From the NCBI GenBank assembly GCA_963995505.1, contig OZ023198.1:8919141-8983140 (forward strand): DNA of 64,000 bases, read 5' to 3'. Made by a program: the position numbers and the translations under genes. Source of the stretch: Hypericum androsaemum (lineage: Eukaryota; Streptophyta; Magnoliopsida; Malpighiales; Hypericaceae). The notes beneath the pieces are model-generated. The model did no database searches. It was given only the letters and a program-made list of their open reading frames with translations, and was not told the DNA's origin. Shown here in pieces: positions 1-10,102 of this stretch. Positions within the stretch are counted from its first letter, which is position 1. Every line of letters starts with the position of its first letter.

Positions 1-7
1 TAATTTA

Positions 8-145
8 GATTGCAATGAGGATAACGTGACACGACATATTAGAGAGGTTTTAATATGCCATTGATAATAAATACATTATTATTAAGAAGAAAGATTGCAA
101 GGAGGATAAACTGAAACGACATATTAGAGAGGTTCTAATATGCCA
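8..145. repeat. Direct repeat, two ~53-bp copies
   Basis: Two near-identical copies at 8-60 and 93-145, separated by an AT-rich 32-bp spacer. Both start GATTGCAA and end TAATATGCCA, with a handful of substitutions. They lie downstream of the 3' end of the minus-strand GST remnant. No function is apparent. Confidence 0.7.
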
Positions 146-228
146 TCACTAAAATAAAGATGACAATGAATTACAACATTAGGATTATGAATTACCAAAC
201 ACAATATTTCACGACAGGGACTTAATAT

Positions 229-1770
229 CTATTGATGTTTTGACTGGTGAGGGTATTGTCCGTAGCGTTGAAGAAATTGGACCAACTTGTCTCTAGGCGG
301 AAGAGTGCCTTTGACAATTTCCGAGCTGGCAAAGTTTCGAATCCATCCGCTTAAAATCGGATAACTGCAATCGAGTACCTTGATGTCAGAGACTTCTTCA
401 AAAACATTCAACCACAGAATAGTCCAACCCAGTGCAATGTCGACGTATCCAATTGAATCTCCTCCAAAAAAATTCGTCCCCTTCGTTTTGAGCTCTTGCT
501 CGAGGAGCTGCAAGGTCTCTTTTGCTTGAGGCAACTCTTTGTCTTGTTTCTCCTTCTTCCCAACGAAGATCTTTGCCCTCCTAACTGCCTTGTGTAGCTA
601 AAGACAAATGTACACGAGTTGACGATTTCGACCACCATAGATTCTCATATTAGTTGATAATCTGGCATTAACTTGGATGGAGCGATCATAGGGTAAAATT
701 TTATTAAATTAATGATGTTATTTAACATGTATTTGTCCAAACTATTTTCTTTTGGGTGCTGGTATTTTTAAAATTATGTTCACATCAACTATTTTTTACC
801 AATAACCACTTGATCTAACGGAATAAATAGAGGTGAGGAAATTTGATTGAAAACTGAATAGTTACCTTTTGTTCCAACTATTTTTTTGGACACTAGTATT
901 ATTAATTTTTTTATTAAACTGCGGAACACTGATATGTAACAAATTCTACTTATAAAAATAATTTTATTTTCTAATAAAAAAATTCATATCGACCTGCCTG
1001 TTAATAACTATTTTGGCTTAAACAGATAACATTAATTTTAAATGGTTACCTTTTATAATTACTTTATACAAGTCACTCTTAGCGAAAATAGTTTTGGTGT
1101 CATATCTTTACAACCGTTTGAATAAGATTTGACTTTTGGATCAACTATTTTTCAATTCAATTTTCATAATTATGCAATTGCATTTCAAGAAAAAATGTGT
1201 CAGCCATTATCTTCAAATATTGGTGTTCATAAACTTCTGAAATGTCACTTCCCTTCAAATATTCATGCTCGATTTCAAAAGCTAAATTGAAAAGTGCTTA
1301 TTCAAAACGGTTAGAATTTAAAAAATTCTGACCTCCTTTCCTTTCATTCTGCTCCAAGTTAGAGGGCCGCGAGATTCTTTCTAATTCAATGTTTATGTAT
1401 ACTTACAATATTTAACTACCAACTAACAATCTCGAATTCGAATCTTGGAATGCAGAAGAGTTAAATTCTTGTTAGGATCTAGAGTATTTTACCTTGTCTT
1501 CAATGAAACTACCCCAGAAGCGAGCCATTGCCTTGTCGCAAGGATCTTGAGGCATTATAAAAGGCTGGTGCTTCCATGTCTCGTCGATGTACTCAACAAT
1601 GCACAGGGAATCGATAATCACCTTTCCGTTATGGACAAGCACAGGGATCTTGTGGCAAACTGGGTTGAGCTTGTGAAGCAGCGGACTCTTGTTATAGATA
1701 TCTTCTTCTATTACCTGAAACGGAATCCCCTTCAGCTTCATTACCCATTGCACCTAAGGGCTATACCAAC
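229..1770 (-). pseudogene. Tau-class glutathione S-transferase, 5'-broken
   Basis: Tau GSTs are cytosolic enzymes that conjugate glutathione to electrophiles and xenobiotics. Exon 1 remnant (1493-1753) encodes the thioredoxin-like N-domain from VMKLKGIP through NPVCHKIPVLVHNGK and the glutathione-contacting segment DSLCIVEYIDE to FIEDK. A GT donor follows at 1492-1491. An intron of about 895 bp leads to exon 2 (229-597), which starts after TTTAG with LHKAVRRAK, contains FFGGDSIGYVDIALG and ends in a normal stop. The phases match across the intron. The break is at the 5' end: upstream of VQW there is an in-frame TAG (1754-1756) where several residues of the usual SPF.YRV segment are missing. 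At 1771 the GST-like sequence stops and a transposon-like end begins. The first ~17 residues, including the catalytic serine region, are not found. The family call is firm; loss of function is inferred. Confidence 0.85.
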
Positions 1771-1850
1771 TAGGGATGACAAAAAAATTCATACCCGAGT
1801 CTTGACCCTACTTTATGGATTTAGGTATGAATATATTATCATTCTGTGCG
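1771..1850 (+). mobile_element. hAT-like terminus at the GST break
   Basis: Exactly where GST homology ends, the sequence reads TAGGGATGACAAAAAAATTC and then ATACCCGAGTCTTGACCCTA. TAGGGATG is the Ac/Ds-type hAT terminus and also the terminus of the well-bounded element at 34,262-35,654. No partner end or 8-bp duplication was found within the next kilobase, so this may be a truncated copy. The right limit is arbitrary. Confidence 0.35.
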
Positions 1851-2444
1851 TTAAATAGTTGGGTAATTGGACGGGCTGAGATTTGGGGGAAGAAGATGAT
1901 GAACAGTAACGGGTTTTTGAAAATCGCCTCTCAGAGGCTCGGGGTCCTTTTTGAAATCGTTGCATCATTGTGGCTTGTCATTTCTGGCATTTATCAGCGG
2001 AAAATATATCTTGGTAGTTAAACGTCTTTCAATCGGGCATGCATATCGTGTATCATCATTCTTCGTATCTCTCTACATAAAAATTCTTCTAAAGTGGTCC
2101 TCTTTAAACACATACTTCTTAAATTTTTTACACCAATATTATACCAGTCAAGGTTTGAACCCTCAACTTTTAGTCAAGTCATCAAACGTCTTCTGCTGCT
2201 AGGCCAATGCCCTTTGACAATAGATAACCTCTTTAAACTGATTAAAAAAAATTGGTCAAAAGTCAAGACTAATTTTAAAATTTAATATCCTCTATCCTAA
2301 TAATTAATATTTTTTTCAAAAATATTTATGTTATATCTCAATCTAAAATTTTGCATAAATTGATATTTTTTAATAAATACATATATTTTTTATAAAAAGT
2401 TCAATTTTGAAAAATATTTATGATACTATGCTAGGGTGGCTTGT
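1851..2444. other. Gene-less AT-rich stretch
   Basis: No coding region is supported. Very AT-rich tracts run from about 2250 to 2430. A GGTTTGAACC segment near 2153 resembles a pol III B box, but no surrounding SINE could be delimited. Confidence 0.5.
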
Positions 2445-2640
2445 TTGATAACTTTACATCGTTATTTCACAATCTTTGCTCCTTAATAATGCCCTAATTA
2501 TAATATGATCTGATTGCAACGTTTTATTATTTCTCGATTCTGACAACGATTCATGTCGACGTCAAGAAATAATAAACGTGGCAATAGGCAAAAAAGAGAA
2601 CTTTGAAAATAATAATATAATTTGAACAATTGTGTGACCA
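2445..2640 (-). repeat. Dispersed repeat, uninterrupted copy
   Basis: Read on the minus strand, this segment resembles 22,430-22,563 joined to 23,617-23,640. Shared blocks include TTGCCTATTGCC, AATAATAAAACG and CAGATCATATTATAAT. The copy near 22.5 kb is interrupted by a 1.05-kb TIR element exactly after TATTATAAT; this copy is not, so it acts as a paralogous empty site. Confidence 0.6.
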
Positions 2641-3208
2641 TGAACAGCCACGGGGACCAGAGTAAATTCTGGTGCTTTTTGTTAGGATACAGTGTCTGTT
2701 TGTTGCATGTGTACTAATATCCACTCTAATGGTATCATTGTCTCTTGCATGTGTATCGGTATTCATTGTTGTAGTATTAATATATATCGCATGATGTACT
2801 CGTGTCTATTGCATATTATATCACCCATGTATGACAGTAAGTTACTTATAATTATTTTTACCCACATAACATGTCACGTCAATAAAATTATTGATATGTC
2901 ATATTTCATCAATTTACCTAAAATAAAGAAGGACCAGGTGTTGAAACATATACATTAATCTTTTTATCACATTTTCCTACGTCCTCCTCTTTTCAAGAAT
3001 TGTCTGGAATTATTTCTTCGAATCAACTGAAAATTTGATGGTGCGGTTGTCAAACTTTGGTTTCCTTATTGCCAATTTGGATGAGATTGTGGTATGATTA
3101 AGAAGGTTTGGTTTGATGTATATGCCGCAATTCTTTTTGAAATTTTGGATCAACTAGAACAAAGTCATTTTAGGGAAACGGGTGTAACCGAGAATTTGTC
3201 ATCGCTAT
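2641..3208. other. Gene-less stretch
   Basis: AT-rich sequence without supported coding content, RNA gene or delimited repeat. It contains alternating TGCATGTG-type stretches near 2700-2760. Confidence 0.4.
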
Positions 3209-3690
3209 TGTTGGATTTTTATTAATAAAAACCCATGAATTAAATTAATGAAACAAAATTCATTAGTAATATAAATTGAGCTTACTTGTTGAAGCATAGA
3301 ATTCATAGGATTGCAACAGAATCTTGTTGCCGGTCGGTTCTCGTTCACGATATATTGAAGTCGAAAACAATTTCCATGAATGTAAATCCCACGGAATCGA
3401 ATGGAGAGAATTGTAGAAATCAAATTCAAAATTTTGATTTCTTTGATATCTGAGTGGCAGTTGCTTCTTCCTTCATTTCTTTTTTTTAATATTTCTCTGC
3501 ACCCCCTTTCTTCTCTATTTAATAGGAGTAAAATCACCATCCCACAAAGGGACGTGATTCCATGTGGCAAGGCTGCAATTAGTAGCCCACCCACGTAGCC
3601 CAAAAAGGGTACTAGGCAAATGTGGCAAGGCTACGTTGATTTTTTCACCCCATGATTCCATTTGATCAACATGGGTGCAATTAACTAACA
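3209..3690 (-). mobile_element. Probable solo LTR (482 bp)
   Basis: The segment begins TGTTGGATTT and ends TTAACTAACA, giving TGTT/AACA ends. Flanking pentamers are GCTAT on the left and TCTAT on the right, four of five identical. It contains two CTTGCCACAT/ATGTGGCAAG-type blocks that also occur in the 5' LTR of CopC, which suggests a related family read in minus orientation. No internal retrotransposon sequence lies next to it. Confidence 0.5.
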
Positions 3691-3811
3691 TCTATGATAC
3701 TCGATCAGGTTGAAAAATAGCTGCAGTGGTTGATTTCCATATCAAAGCTATGACACAAGATCTAATTTTATACCTGGAATCCTCAAGAGATATAGGTTGA
3801 TCACTAAGGAG

Positions 3812-4209
3812 TTAGATTGGGTATGGAATGCCCCCATTCAGAACCGTTCGGAATAAAGATACAGGGGAGCTTTTTTACAAAAATGCTAAAACACGGGGAG
3901 TAAAATGAAAAAAAGTACACGCAAATACAGGCCGGAAATAAATGTCATTATCACATAACTGCGCATGCCAGTATCGTAAATAGGGCATGCCAGCGAGACT
4001 TTTTTACAAAAATACTAAAATACGAGGACTAAAATAAAAAAAGTCATGCGCGCCAGTTTCATAAACGGGACATGCCGCTTTCACAAAAACAAATGTCATT
4101 ATCACATAACTGCTCATGCCAGTATCACATAACTGTGCATGCCAACACGGTCCCCCCTTTTACTCCAAACCATCTAGAATGATTTCTTCACTCCGGACCC
4201 AATCCACTG
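3812..4209. mobile_element. MITE, same family as 26,022-26,450
   Basis: Terminal inverted repeats are visible: GATTGGGTATGGAATG on the left and CACTCCGGACCCAATC on the right. The interior shares GAACCGTTCGGAAT, ACGGGGA.TAAAATG and repeated CATTATCACATAACTG / GCATGCCAGTAT units with the copy in CopC. No clear target duplication was found, so the limits are good to about 10 bp. Confidence 0.6.
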
Positions 4210-4341
4210 TCTGACCAGTTATACTTTGCAACTAGTACGGTAGTGTATTAAATTAGGAGTACATATAAAATCTTTCCATAATAAAATACATCATTTAGAA
4301 TAAATCTATGTAACAGTGAGCAATTGCCTGTCCACTGGGTC

Positions 4342-4349
4342 TATAAATA
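4342..4349 (+). promoter_or_regulatory. TATA box of the terpene synthase pseudogene
   Basis: TATAAATA lies about 113 bp upstream of the first in-frame ATG at 4455, in a local stretch reading GGGTCTATAAATAGAGG. The spacing suits a plant pol II promoter. Confidence 0.6.
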
Positions 4350-6304
4350 GAGGCGGCAGGGCAAGCAGATTCTATGCATTCAAACAATTGATTAGGGCAG
4401 CAGTATTAGTGAAGTTTCCTTTGAAAGATAAAGTATTTCCATTCTTGTCCATCTATGGCTTCTCAAGTCTCTCTGTCTGGAAATGGCGATGCCCAATCTC
4501 GTTCTGTTTACAACTTCCCTCCAGAAATATGGAGTCATCGCCTGCATTCCATGATCCCATCCAATCAAAATCAACATGTAACTGCTTACACTGATTCTTT
4601 TAACTTTAGTACCTCGAATGAATTGCATACTACTTTGTGGTTTGAAAATGTTTGACAAGATGATAGAGATTTTTTAGTTGACACCGGGTGATTAGAATAA
4701 TTTTCTTGAACAAAAATACCCCAAGTATAATTAGAATTAAATTTTGATTTGAATTTTTTATTAAGAAACAAATTATAAAAAATATGAAAAACTTTTCTCC
4801 CACCCTCGTATTACTTTTCATTTTTTATTAATTTTTTATTGTTATGGTTTATTGTTGTGCAAAAATTTGTTCAACCGGTCAAACATTTTTAACCCACACA
4901 GTAATAGTGTGTCATTTTTCCAAACCACAAAATACTAAAGTGAACTTTTACCATTCTTTTATTACTTTATTTTGGCATATTTACTAATTTTTGTAGAAAC
5001 TTTGTTATATTTGTTTGGATATGTATTGAGTTATTTATTACTCCAAAAGAAAAAAAATATAAGGCATGCTTTCATTTTTTTTATAAAACAACCTATGTTA
5101 TATATACTTCTTATTTTGTGTGTTACATTCTGCAAAATTGCAGAAACTTTAATGGTATGAGAGGGAGGTGGAGATTCTGAAGAGCAAAGTGGAGGCAATT
5201 TTAAAGGACACTTCTAATCATGCAGTGGACAAAATCAAAGTCGTCGACTTATTTTGTCGTCTCGGCATCTCATATCACTTCCAAGCTGAAATTCTGAGAC
5301 AGTTGCGTCAGATCTTTGACTCGCAAGTTGATCTATTGTACGCAAAAGATTATGATCTTTACACTGTTGCAGTTGTATTTCGAGTTTTCAGACAACACGG
5401 AATGAAGATGTCGTCGGACATCTTTAGCAAGTTCAAGGACGCTGAAAATGGTAGGTTCAAGGAGTCGCTCACTGATGATCCAAAAGGCTTGTGAGTTTGT
5501 TCGAAGCTGCCCATTTGTCCACGGACGGGGAGGATGTCCTAGAAGAAGCTCTAGCATTCTCAAGGACTCACTTGGAGCTATTAATTTGTCAATCAAAATC
5601 AGATTTAAATGATGAAATTACTCGTTCACTAACAACTCCATTGCACAAGGGACTGCCCCAAATAAAAGCTAGAGAATTCATTTCCTTTTATGAAAAATGC
5701 CCTCAAGATTATAAGCCTCAAAATGATACATTACTCAAATTTGCAACGCTCGACTTGAACCGGGTTCAGTTGTTACACCAACAAGAGATAAAGAACATCT
5801 ACAAGTAAATTTACTAAATTAAAGTCGATTAATAAGTAATTTATATATATGAATAGAGAATCTAATACCGACATTTATTATAGTATTTACTCATAAATTA
5901 TAATCGTTGATTTTCAGTAGAGTATTGAAACTCGTAAATCTTATCGTAACGTCTTTGACACGTTTGATGTGTGATCTCGAATTTTAAGTTAGGATGAGTA
6001 ATTAAATTGTGATACTGACGTATAACACCATCCTACAATATAACTGGTTCGAATAATTACATGAACTTGTAACAGAAATTCGGACCAGTTTTAACTAAGC
6101 GAGTGTAGATAAAGCACAATATCACGGGATTGAATCACTTTTCTTGTGCACAGATGGTGGAAGGAGCAAGATCTTAAATCCAAGTTACCATTCGCAAGAG
6201 ACATAATAATGGAATTCATTTTCTGGAGTGATTGCATATATTTCGAACCCAAATATGCTTAAGCTCGGGCGGAATACACCAAACAAAGCAATCTCATAGG
6301 TATG

Positions 6305-6407
6305 TGTTATGAATTCAGCAACTAAAGAACAAGATCGCACAAAGAACACGAACACAAAAGATAACGTGGTTCGGCCTAATGCCTACGTCCTGTGGACATC
6401 TCTAACA
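6305..6407 (-). repeat. CopA 3' LTR, internally deleted
   Basis: Only 103 bp against 290 bp in the other LTR. Both ends are kept (TGTTATGAAT...CTCTAACA), and about 190 bp are missing after GCCTACGTCC. A purine-rich tract on the minus strand (CCAAGGTGGAGATT, 6408-6421) abuts it, as expected for a polypurine tract. Confidence 0.85.
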
Positions 6408-6479
6408 ATCTCCACCTTGGCGAGAAATCATCCTGTGGACGAACCATGAAGCTCCATCCGAACTTCAACAAACTCCATC

Positions 6480-7228
6480 TTGATGAAATACAGCCACATG
6501 AAGAACCATGAGAACCTGAGAAACCAAACTGACTCTACCAGCTCCACCTTGACCATAGATACACCGCCATCAATAATATCATCTCAACTTTCTCACCACA
6601 TTTTTTCGTTCAATCACATGGAGTTAGCCCTCAAACTCGAGCTTCTGAGCTTGCTTGGCCTATTCCCTCCAACCTCCATCGAACCCAAACTAGCGAGTCC
6701 ACTTTCTGAAGCAACCTTGCAACCAATAGACGTACCCTCTATTTTTCTATCAGCCCTATGCTCCGCAACATTGAACCTCTCTTCCGTTGGACCTTTTTGC
6801 CTCAAACCAATGCTACTTGGCATAGCATACAAAGGGCAACCTTTTGTTCCACCAAGAAGAATCCTCGACATGTCACGAACTCCACTGTTCGGCCTTGAGT
6901 GAGATACCCGATTCGCCCGTGGTGCTACCAACGGCTTCGCATTCCCCATGCAAAACCTACCCAACACCTTTGACATGCACGTCTCTTTAGACAACCATAG
7001 CGGAAACTTGCTAACTTTGTCTCCGCGAATCCCAACTCCACTCAAACCATTCATGTCAAACTTTTACTCCATCACACAAGAGCTTTTCTCCCCTCTATCG
7101 GAATCCAACGAGGTGACTCCACCTACAACCATGTTCCCCACTAACCTGTAGGTGTTCCTAGCATTCCTTTCACCCTTCATCACCACTACAACATCTTTCT
7201 CCACCTCCATTAGCCCGCCTACAACATT
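6480..7228 (-). other. CopA interior without recognisable domain
   Basis: Between the protease-like piece and the 3' LTR, a minus-strand frame of about 146 codons (6614-7054) is open. It resembles no integrase or reverse transcriptase that I recognise. It contains NRVSHSRPNSGVRDMSRILL and Gly/Ser/Arg-rich stretches. It may be a rearranged spacer of a non-autonomous family. Confidence 0.4.
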
Positions 7229-8539
7229 CTAGTTGTACCCACTATAATCCAAGGCTCCTAACGAGATCAAATTCCTCTCCAACTTTGGAACATGCCTAAC
7301 CCCACACAATTTTCTCTCAACACCATCCCACATCTTAATTTGGATATCACCTATGCCAGCAATTCTGCAAGTAGAACCATCACCCAAAGTCACCATACCT
7401 GAATCAACGAACTTGTAAGTGTCGAACCACCCTCTCTTGGGCGTCATGTAGAAAGAGCAAGCGCTATCCAAAATTCAGGAATCAGAATGCTTTGGACTTG
7501 ACAAAACAGAAAGAAGATCACCATCCGACCCGTCCGAATATGAGGCCACATTCACGGAACCTGATCCTTTTTCCTTGCGATCCCGAGTTATTTTTGGATA
7601 ATCCTTCTTCACGTGCCCTTTTTCTCCGCACTCGAAACAATTTTCCTTGAACCTCCTTGACCATGACTTGGATCCCTTCCCGTCTTTTGCTCCACTACGA
7701 TCACCATGGCTACCCCTCACAACCAGCCCTTCCGCTTGTTCATCGCCAATTTTCCTTCTTTGATGAAACCCTAGCAGAGCACTTGTGATATCTTCCAACA
7801 CCAGGGACTCCTTCTCCCAAATTAGAGTTGTAACTAAATTTTTGTAGGAGCCAGGTAAAGAATTCAGCAGGAACAATGCCTTGTCTTCTTCCTGGAACTT
7901 CACATCAACCTTTCTCAAGTCGCTCACAAGTTGACTGAAACCATTAATGTGTTGGCTCAAATCCAAACCCTCTTTCATCTTGAGTCCGTACAATCTTTGC
8001 TTAAGATAAAGCTTGTTCGACAAAGACTTAGTCATATACCTTGCCTCCAATTTCTTCCATACCTCAGCTGGTGACTCCTCATCACATCATCCGCCAAGTA
8101 CAAGCGAATTGTCGCCACCGCCTTGGCCCCCATCTCCTTCCACTCTTGCTCCTCCATCTTCTCGGGCTTCTTCTCCGAGAGCGCGATGACCATCCCTTGT
8201 TGCACGAGGAGATCCTTCATGCCTTTTCTTACCTTTTCATGCCTTTTCATGCCTTTTCATGCATTTTCATGCCTTTTCTTGCCTTTTCGTGCCTTTTCTT
8301 GCCTTTTCTTGCCTTTTCTTGCCTTTTCATGCCTTTTCTTGCCTTTTCTTGCCTTTTCTTGCCTTTTCTTCCCTTTTCATGCCTTTTATTACCTTTTCTT
8401 GCCTTTTCAAGCCTTTTATTGCCTTTTCTTGCCTTTTCATGCCTTTTCTTGCCTTTTCTTGCCTTTTCTTGCCTTGCCATAACCCAAAATTTAAAGAACC
8501 ATCGAACTTCACAAGAGCAAACTTTGCGCCGTCCGTCAT
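7229..8539 (-). pseudogene. CopA gag and protease fragment
   Basis: Reading leftward, the gag start at 8539 gives ALVKFDGSLNFGLWQG, the usual copia gag opening. A 250-bp decamer array follows, then KGMKDLLVQQGM. The gag core continues in another frame (LSNKLYLKQRLYGLKMKEG, SQLVSDLRKVDVKF) to a zinc knuckle CFECGEKGHVKKDYP, in which the last Cys of CCHC is Tyr. A stop near 7475 is followed by a protease-adjacent piece (LDSACSFYMTP; VRHVPKLERNLISLGALD). The array length is 250 bp, not a multiple of three, so it shifts the frame. Confidence 0.85.
8221..8470. repeat. Decamer tandem array, 25 units, inside gag
   Basis: Twenty-five consecutive 10-bp units with consensus GCCTTTTCTT, variants ending CAT, CGT, ATT or CAA, plus a partial unit GCCTTGCCAT. 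The array lies exactly between the codons for LWQG and GMKDLL of the copia gag. On the minus strand all three frames stay open and give Lys/Arg/Glu-rich peptides such as KKRQEKARKG, because ten bases cycle through the frames every 30 bp. Confidence 0.95.
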
Positions 8540-8547
8540 CCTCCAAC

Positions 8548-8565
8548 CGAAGCTCTTGATACCAA
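8548..8565 (-). other. CopA primer-binding site
   Basis: On the minus strand the bases next to the 5' LTR read TTGGTATCAAGAGCTTCGG, close to the 3' end of initiator-Met tRNA (TGGTATCAGAGC) used by plant copia elements, with one extra A. Confidence 0.8.
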
Positions 8566-8566
8566 T

Positions 8567-8856
8567 TGTTATGAATTCAGCAACTAGAGAACAAGATCGC
8601 ACAAAGAATACGGACACAAAAGATAACGTGGTTTGGCCTAATGCCTACGTCCACGGTGAGAAAGGAGAAATTTTATTAATGGATCCGAGTCACAAAGCTA
8701 TACAAAACCTTAGGATAACATGCCTTTATATAGAGGCAAACCCTTGTACATCAAGTAAGCTATCTAGTTCAAATTAGGAGTCCAAAAGCTAGTCCGAATA
8801 GAATAAAAAATAAGCCCACAAATCGTTTCATCTTTAATTTTTCGACATCACTAACA
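8567..8856 (-). repeat. CopA 5' LTR (290 bp)
   Basis: The full-length LTR of CopA. On the minus strand it starts TGTTAGTGATGTC and ends GAATTCATAACA. A TATATA-containing stretch (CTTTATATAGAGG) near 8730 may be its promoter. A related fragment is found at 51,329-51,464. Confidence 0.9.
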
Positions 8857-8997
8857 GTATGCTTGATGATGTGTATGATACATACGGTGATTTTGACGAA
8901 CTCCCGACTTTCACTGATGCGATGCAGAGGTTAGTCTAAAATCTTATAGACACATTTATGTTCGCATTTTCGGATAACTACTGAGCTGACTAATCTA

Positions 8998-9150
8998 AAT
9001 TCGAGTTAGGTGTGTATTTAAAAAAGGGACAAAATTTAACAAATATTTAACACTATTATGTAACAAGGGCTCGAATTCAATTTTTTTTTTAGTTTATAAT
9101 AAATCTCTCACGAATTTATCTAATTATTTATTCAAGTGCTTGTGGGTACA
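8998..9150. repeat. Dispersed repeat with ATTTAAC core
   Basis: It shares the order 'A(A)GG.GACAAA...AACAAATATTTAACnCTATT...GGGCTCGAATTCAA' with segments at 42,576-42,710, 43,009-43,130 and 47,090-47,205. It lies in a terpene synthase intron. The strand-flipped copies carry a GGTTCGAGTCC-like B box, so an old SINE is possible. Confidence 0.4.
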
Positions 9151-10102
9151 CGAGAAATACAAATTTCTACTAAAAACAAATATTTTCAGGTGGGATAGAG
9201 GTATGCTGGACGAGTTTCCCAGAGATTATATGAAACACCTGTTCAAGGCTTACTTGGACGTTTTTGATGAATTAGAAAACTAAGCTGCTCGAGATGGAAT
9301 ATCGATGGGTGTTTCCTTGACAAGGGAATATGTAAGATACTACAGCTATTAGTAATGTAAATAAAAATGTTTACATATACATATTATTTGACTATTCGAC
9401 CGAGTAAAAGAAATTTCTTCGATTGACACCCCACTATCCGAAATAACCGAGTGTGAACTAAGCAGGTGCAGGAATTTGCGAGACTTTACATGCTAGAAGC
9501 CGAGTGGATGAAAAATGGTTATCTTCCATCATTCAGAGAGAGCTTAGAAATGTCCACCATCACAGCAGGGAAGAGATTTATGCAGGCAGTAGCCTTCATG
9601 GGGAAGGGAGGGGAGCTCACTGTCCAGGCTTGCAAATGGTTGCAGAATGGACCTAAGCTTACCGAAGCAGTGGGAATAAATGGTCGTCTTGCTAATGAGT
9701 TGACCAGCCACAAGGTATCTACTTACGTATTGCAAGTTGCAAAAGATAATTTTCCTAAATTATTGGTTTTCTGACATTTTATTGTATGTACATTTGGCAT
9801 GTGAAAAGCGCGATGAAGAAACTGGAAATTTCACTAAACCATTTAGTTGCTACAAGAGAGAATACAAGGCCTCGGATGAGGAGACAGTGGCAGAATTTCA
9901 GAGAAGAATGTCCAACATGTGGAAGACTATCAATGAGGAGCTGATGAGAGACTCCACGAAAGTTCCTTTGGAAATTCTGATTCGAGTCGTTAACTATGGA
10001 CGTGTTATGGAAGTCATTTACAAAGATGGAGATGGGTTAACTGATGGAAAATATGCAGGGAGTTTGATCAAAACAATGTACTTTGATCCCATCCCACTCT
10101 GA

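Larger units (their letters stand above)
6305..8856 (-). mobile_element. CopA: non-autonomous Ty1-copia element
   Basis: The element is bounded by LTRs with TGTTA..TAACA ends and flanked by perfect GTATG duplications (6300-6304 and 8857-8861). Transcription orientation is minus: the primer-binding site adjoins the right-hand LTR and the polypurine tract adjoins the left-hand one. The interior holds a damaged gag and a short protease-like piece, with no recognisable integrase, reverse transcriptase or RNase H, so movement would have needed help from another element. It sits inside a terpene synthase exon. The overlapping parts of the LTRs differ at about 4 of 87 positions by eye. Confidence 0.9.
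4455..10102 (+). pseudogene. Sesquiterpene synthase (TPS-a), retrotransposon-split
   Basis: TPS-a enzymes ionise farnesyl diphosphate in the cytosol to make sesquiterpenes. Exon 1 (4455-~4580) encodes RSVYNFPPEIW, where canonical enzymes have RR(x8)W; the second Arg is Ser. Exon 2 (~5159-5804) encodes the alpha-helical N-domain (LGISYHF, DLYTVAVVFRVFRQHG, YEKCPQDYKP). The next exon (6154-6304, then 8862-8929) carries WWKEQDLKSKLPFARD, then DDVYD at 8865-8879. Further exons are 9190-9331, 9466-9714 and about 9809-10102, ending FDPIPL. Lesions: a 1-bp deletion near 5492, in-frame TAA at 6260 and 9281, RDI replacing the RxR motif, and the CopA insertion at 6305-8856. Without CopA and one target copy, the reading frame across the insertion site is continuous. 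The family call is firm; loss of function is near certain. Confidence 0.93.

Noticed and set aside
408..638. 76-codon minus-strand frame overlapping GST exon 2
   Set aside because: It is a shifted frame across exon 2; the spliced GST frame explains the sequence.
3205..3603. 132-codon minus-strand frame near 3.2-3.6 kb as a gene
   Set aside because: It lies wholly in the probable solo LTR and shows no domain.
8221..8470. CRISPR-like array because of regularly spaced short repeats
   Set aside because: Units are contiguous decamers with no spacers, in a plant genome, inside a retrotransposon gene.
8247..8617. Lys/Arg/Glu repeat proteins on the minus strand taken as separate genes
   Set aside because: They are gag residues plus the expanded decamer array, not independent genes.
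8041..8777. Two plus-strand frames rich in Phe/Leu/Ser/Cys (LPFLAFSCLF repeats) resembling a membrane protein
   Set aside because: They are the antisense of the decamer array in gag; the repeat keeps all frames open, so they carry no coding evidence.
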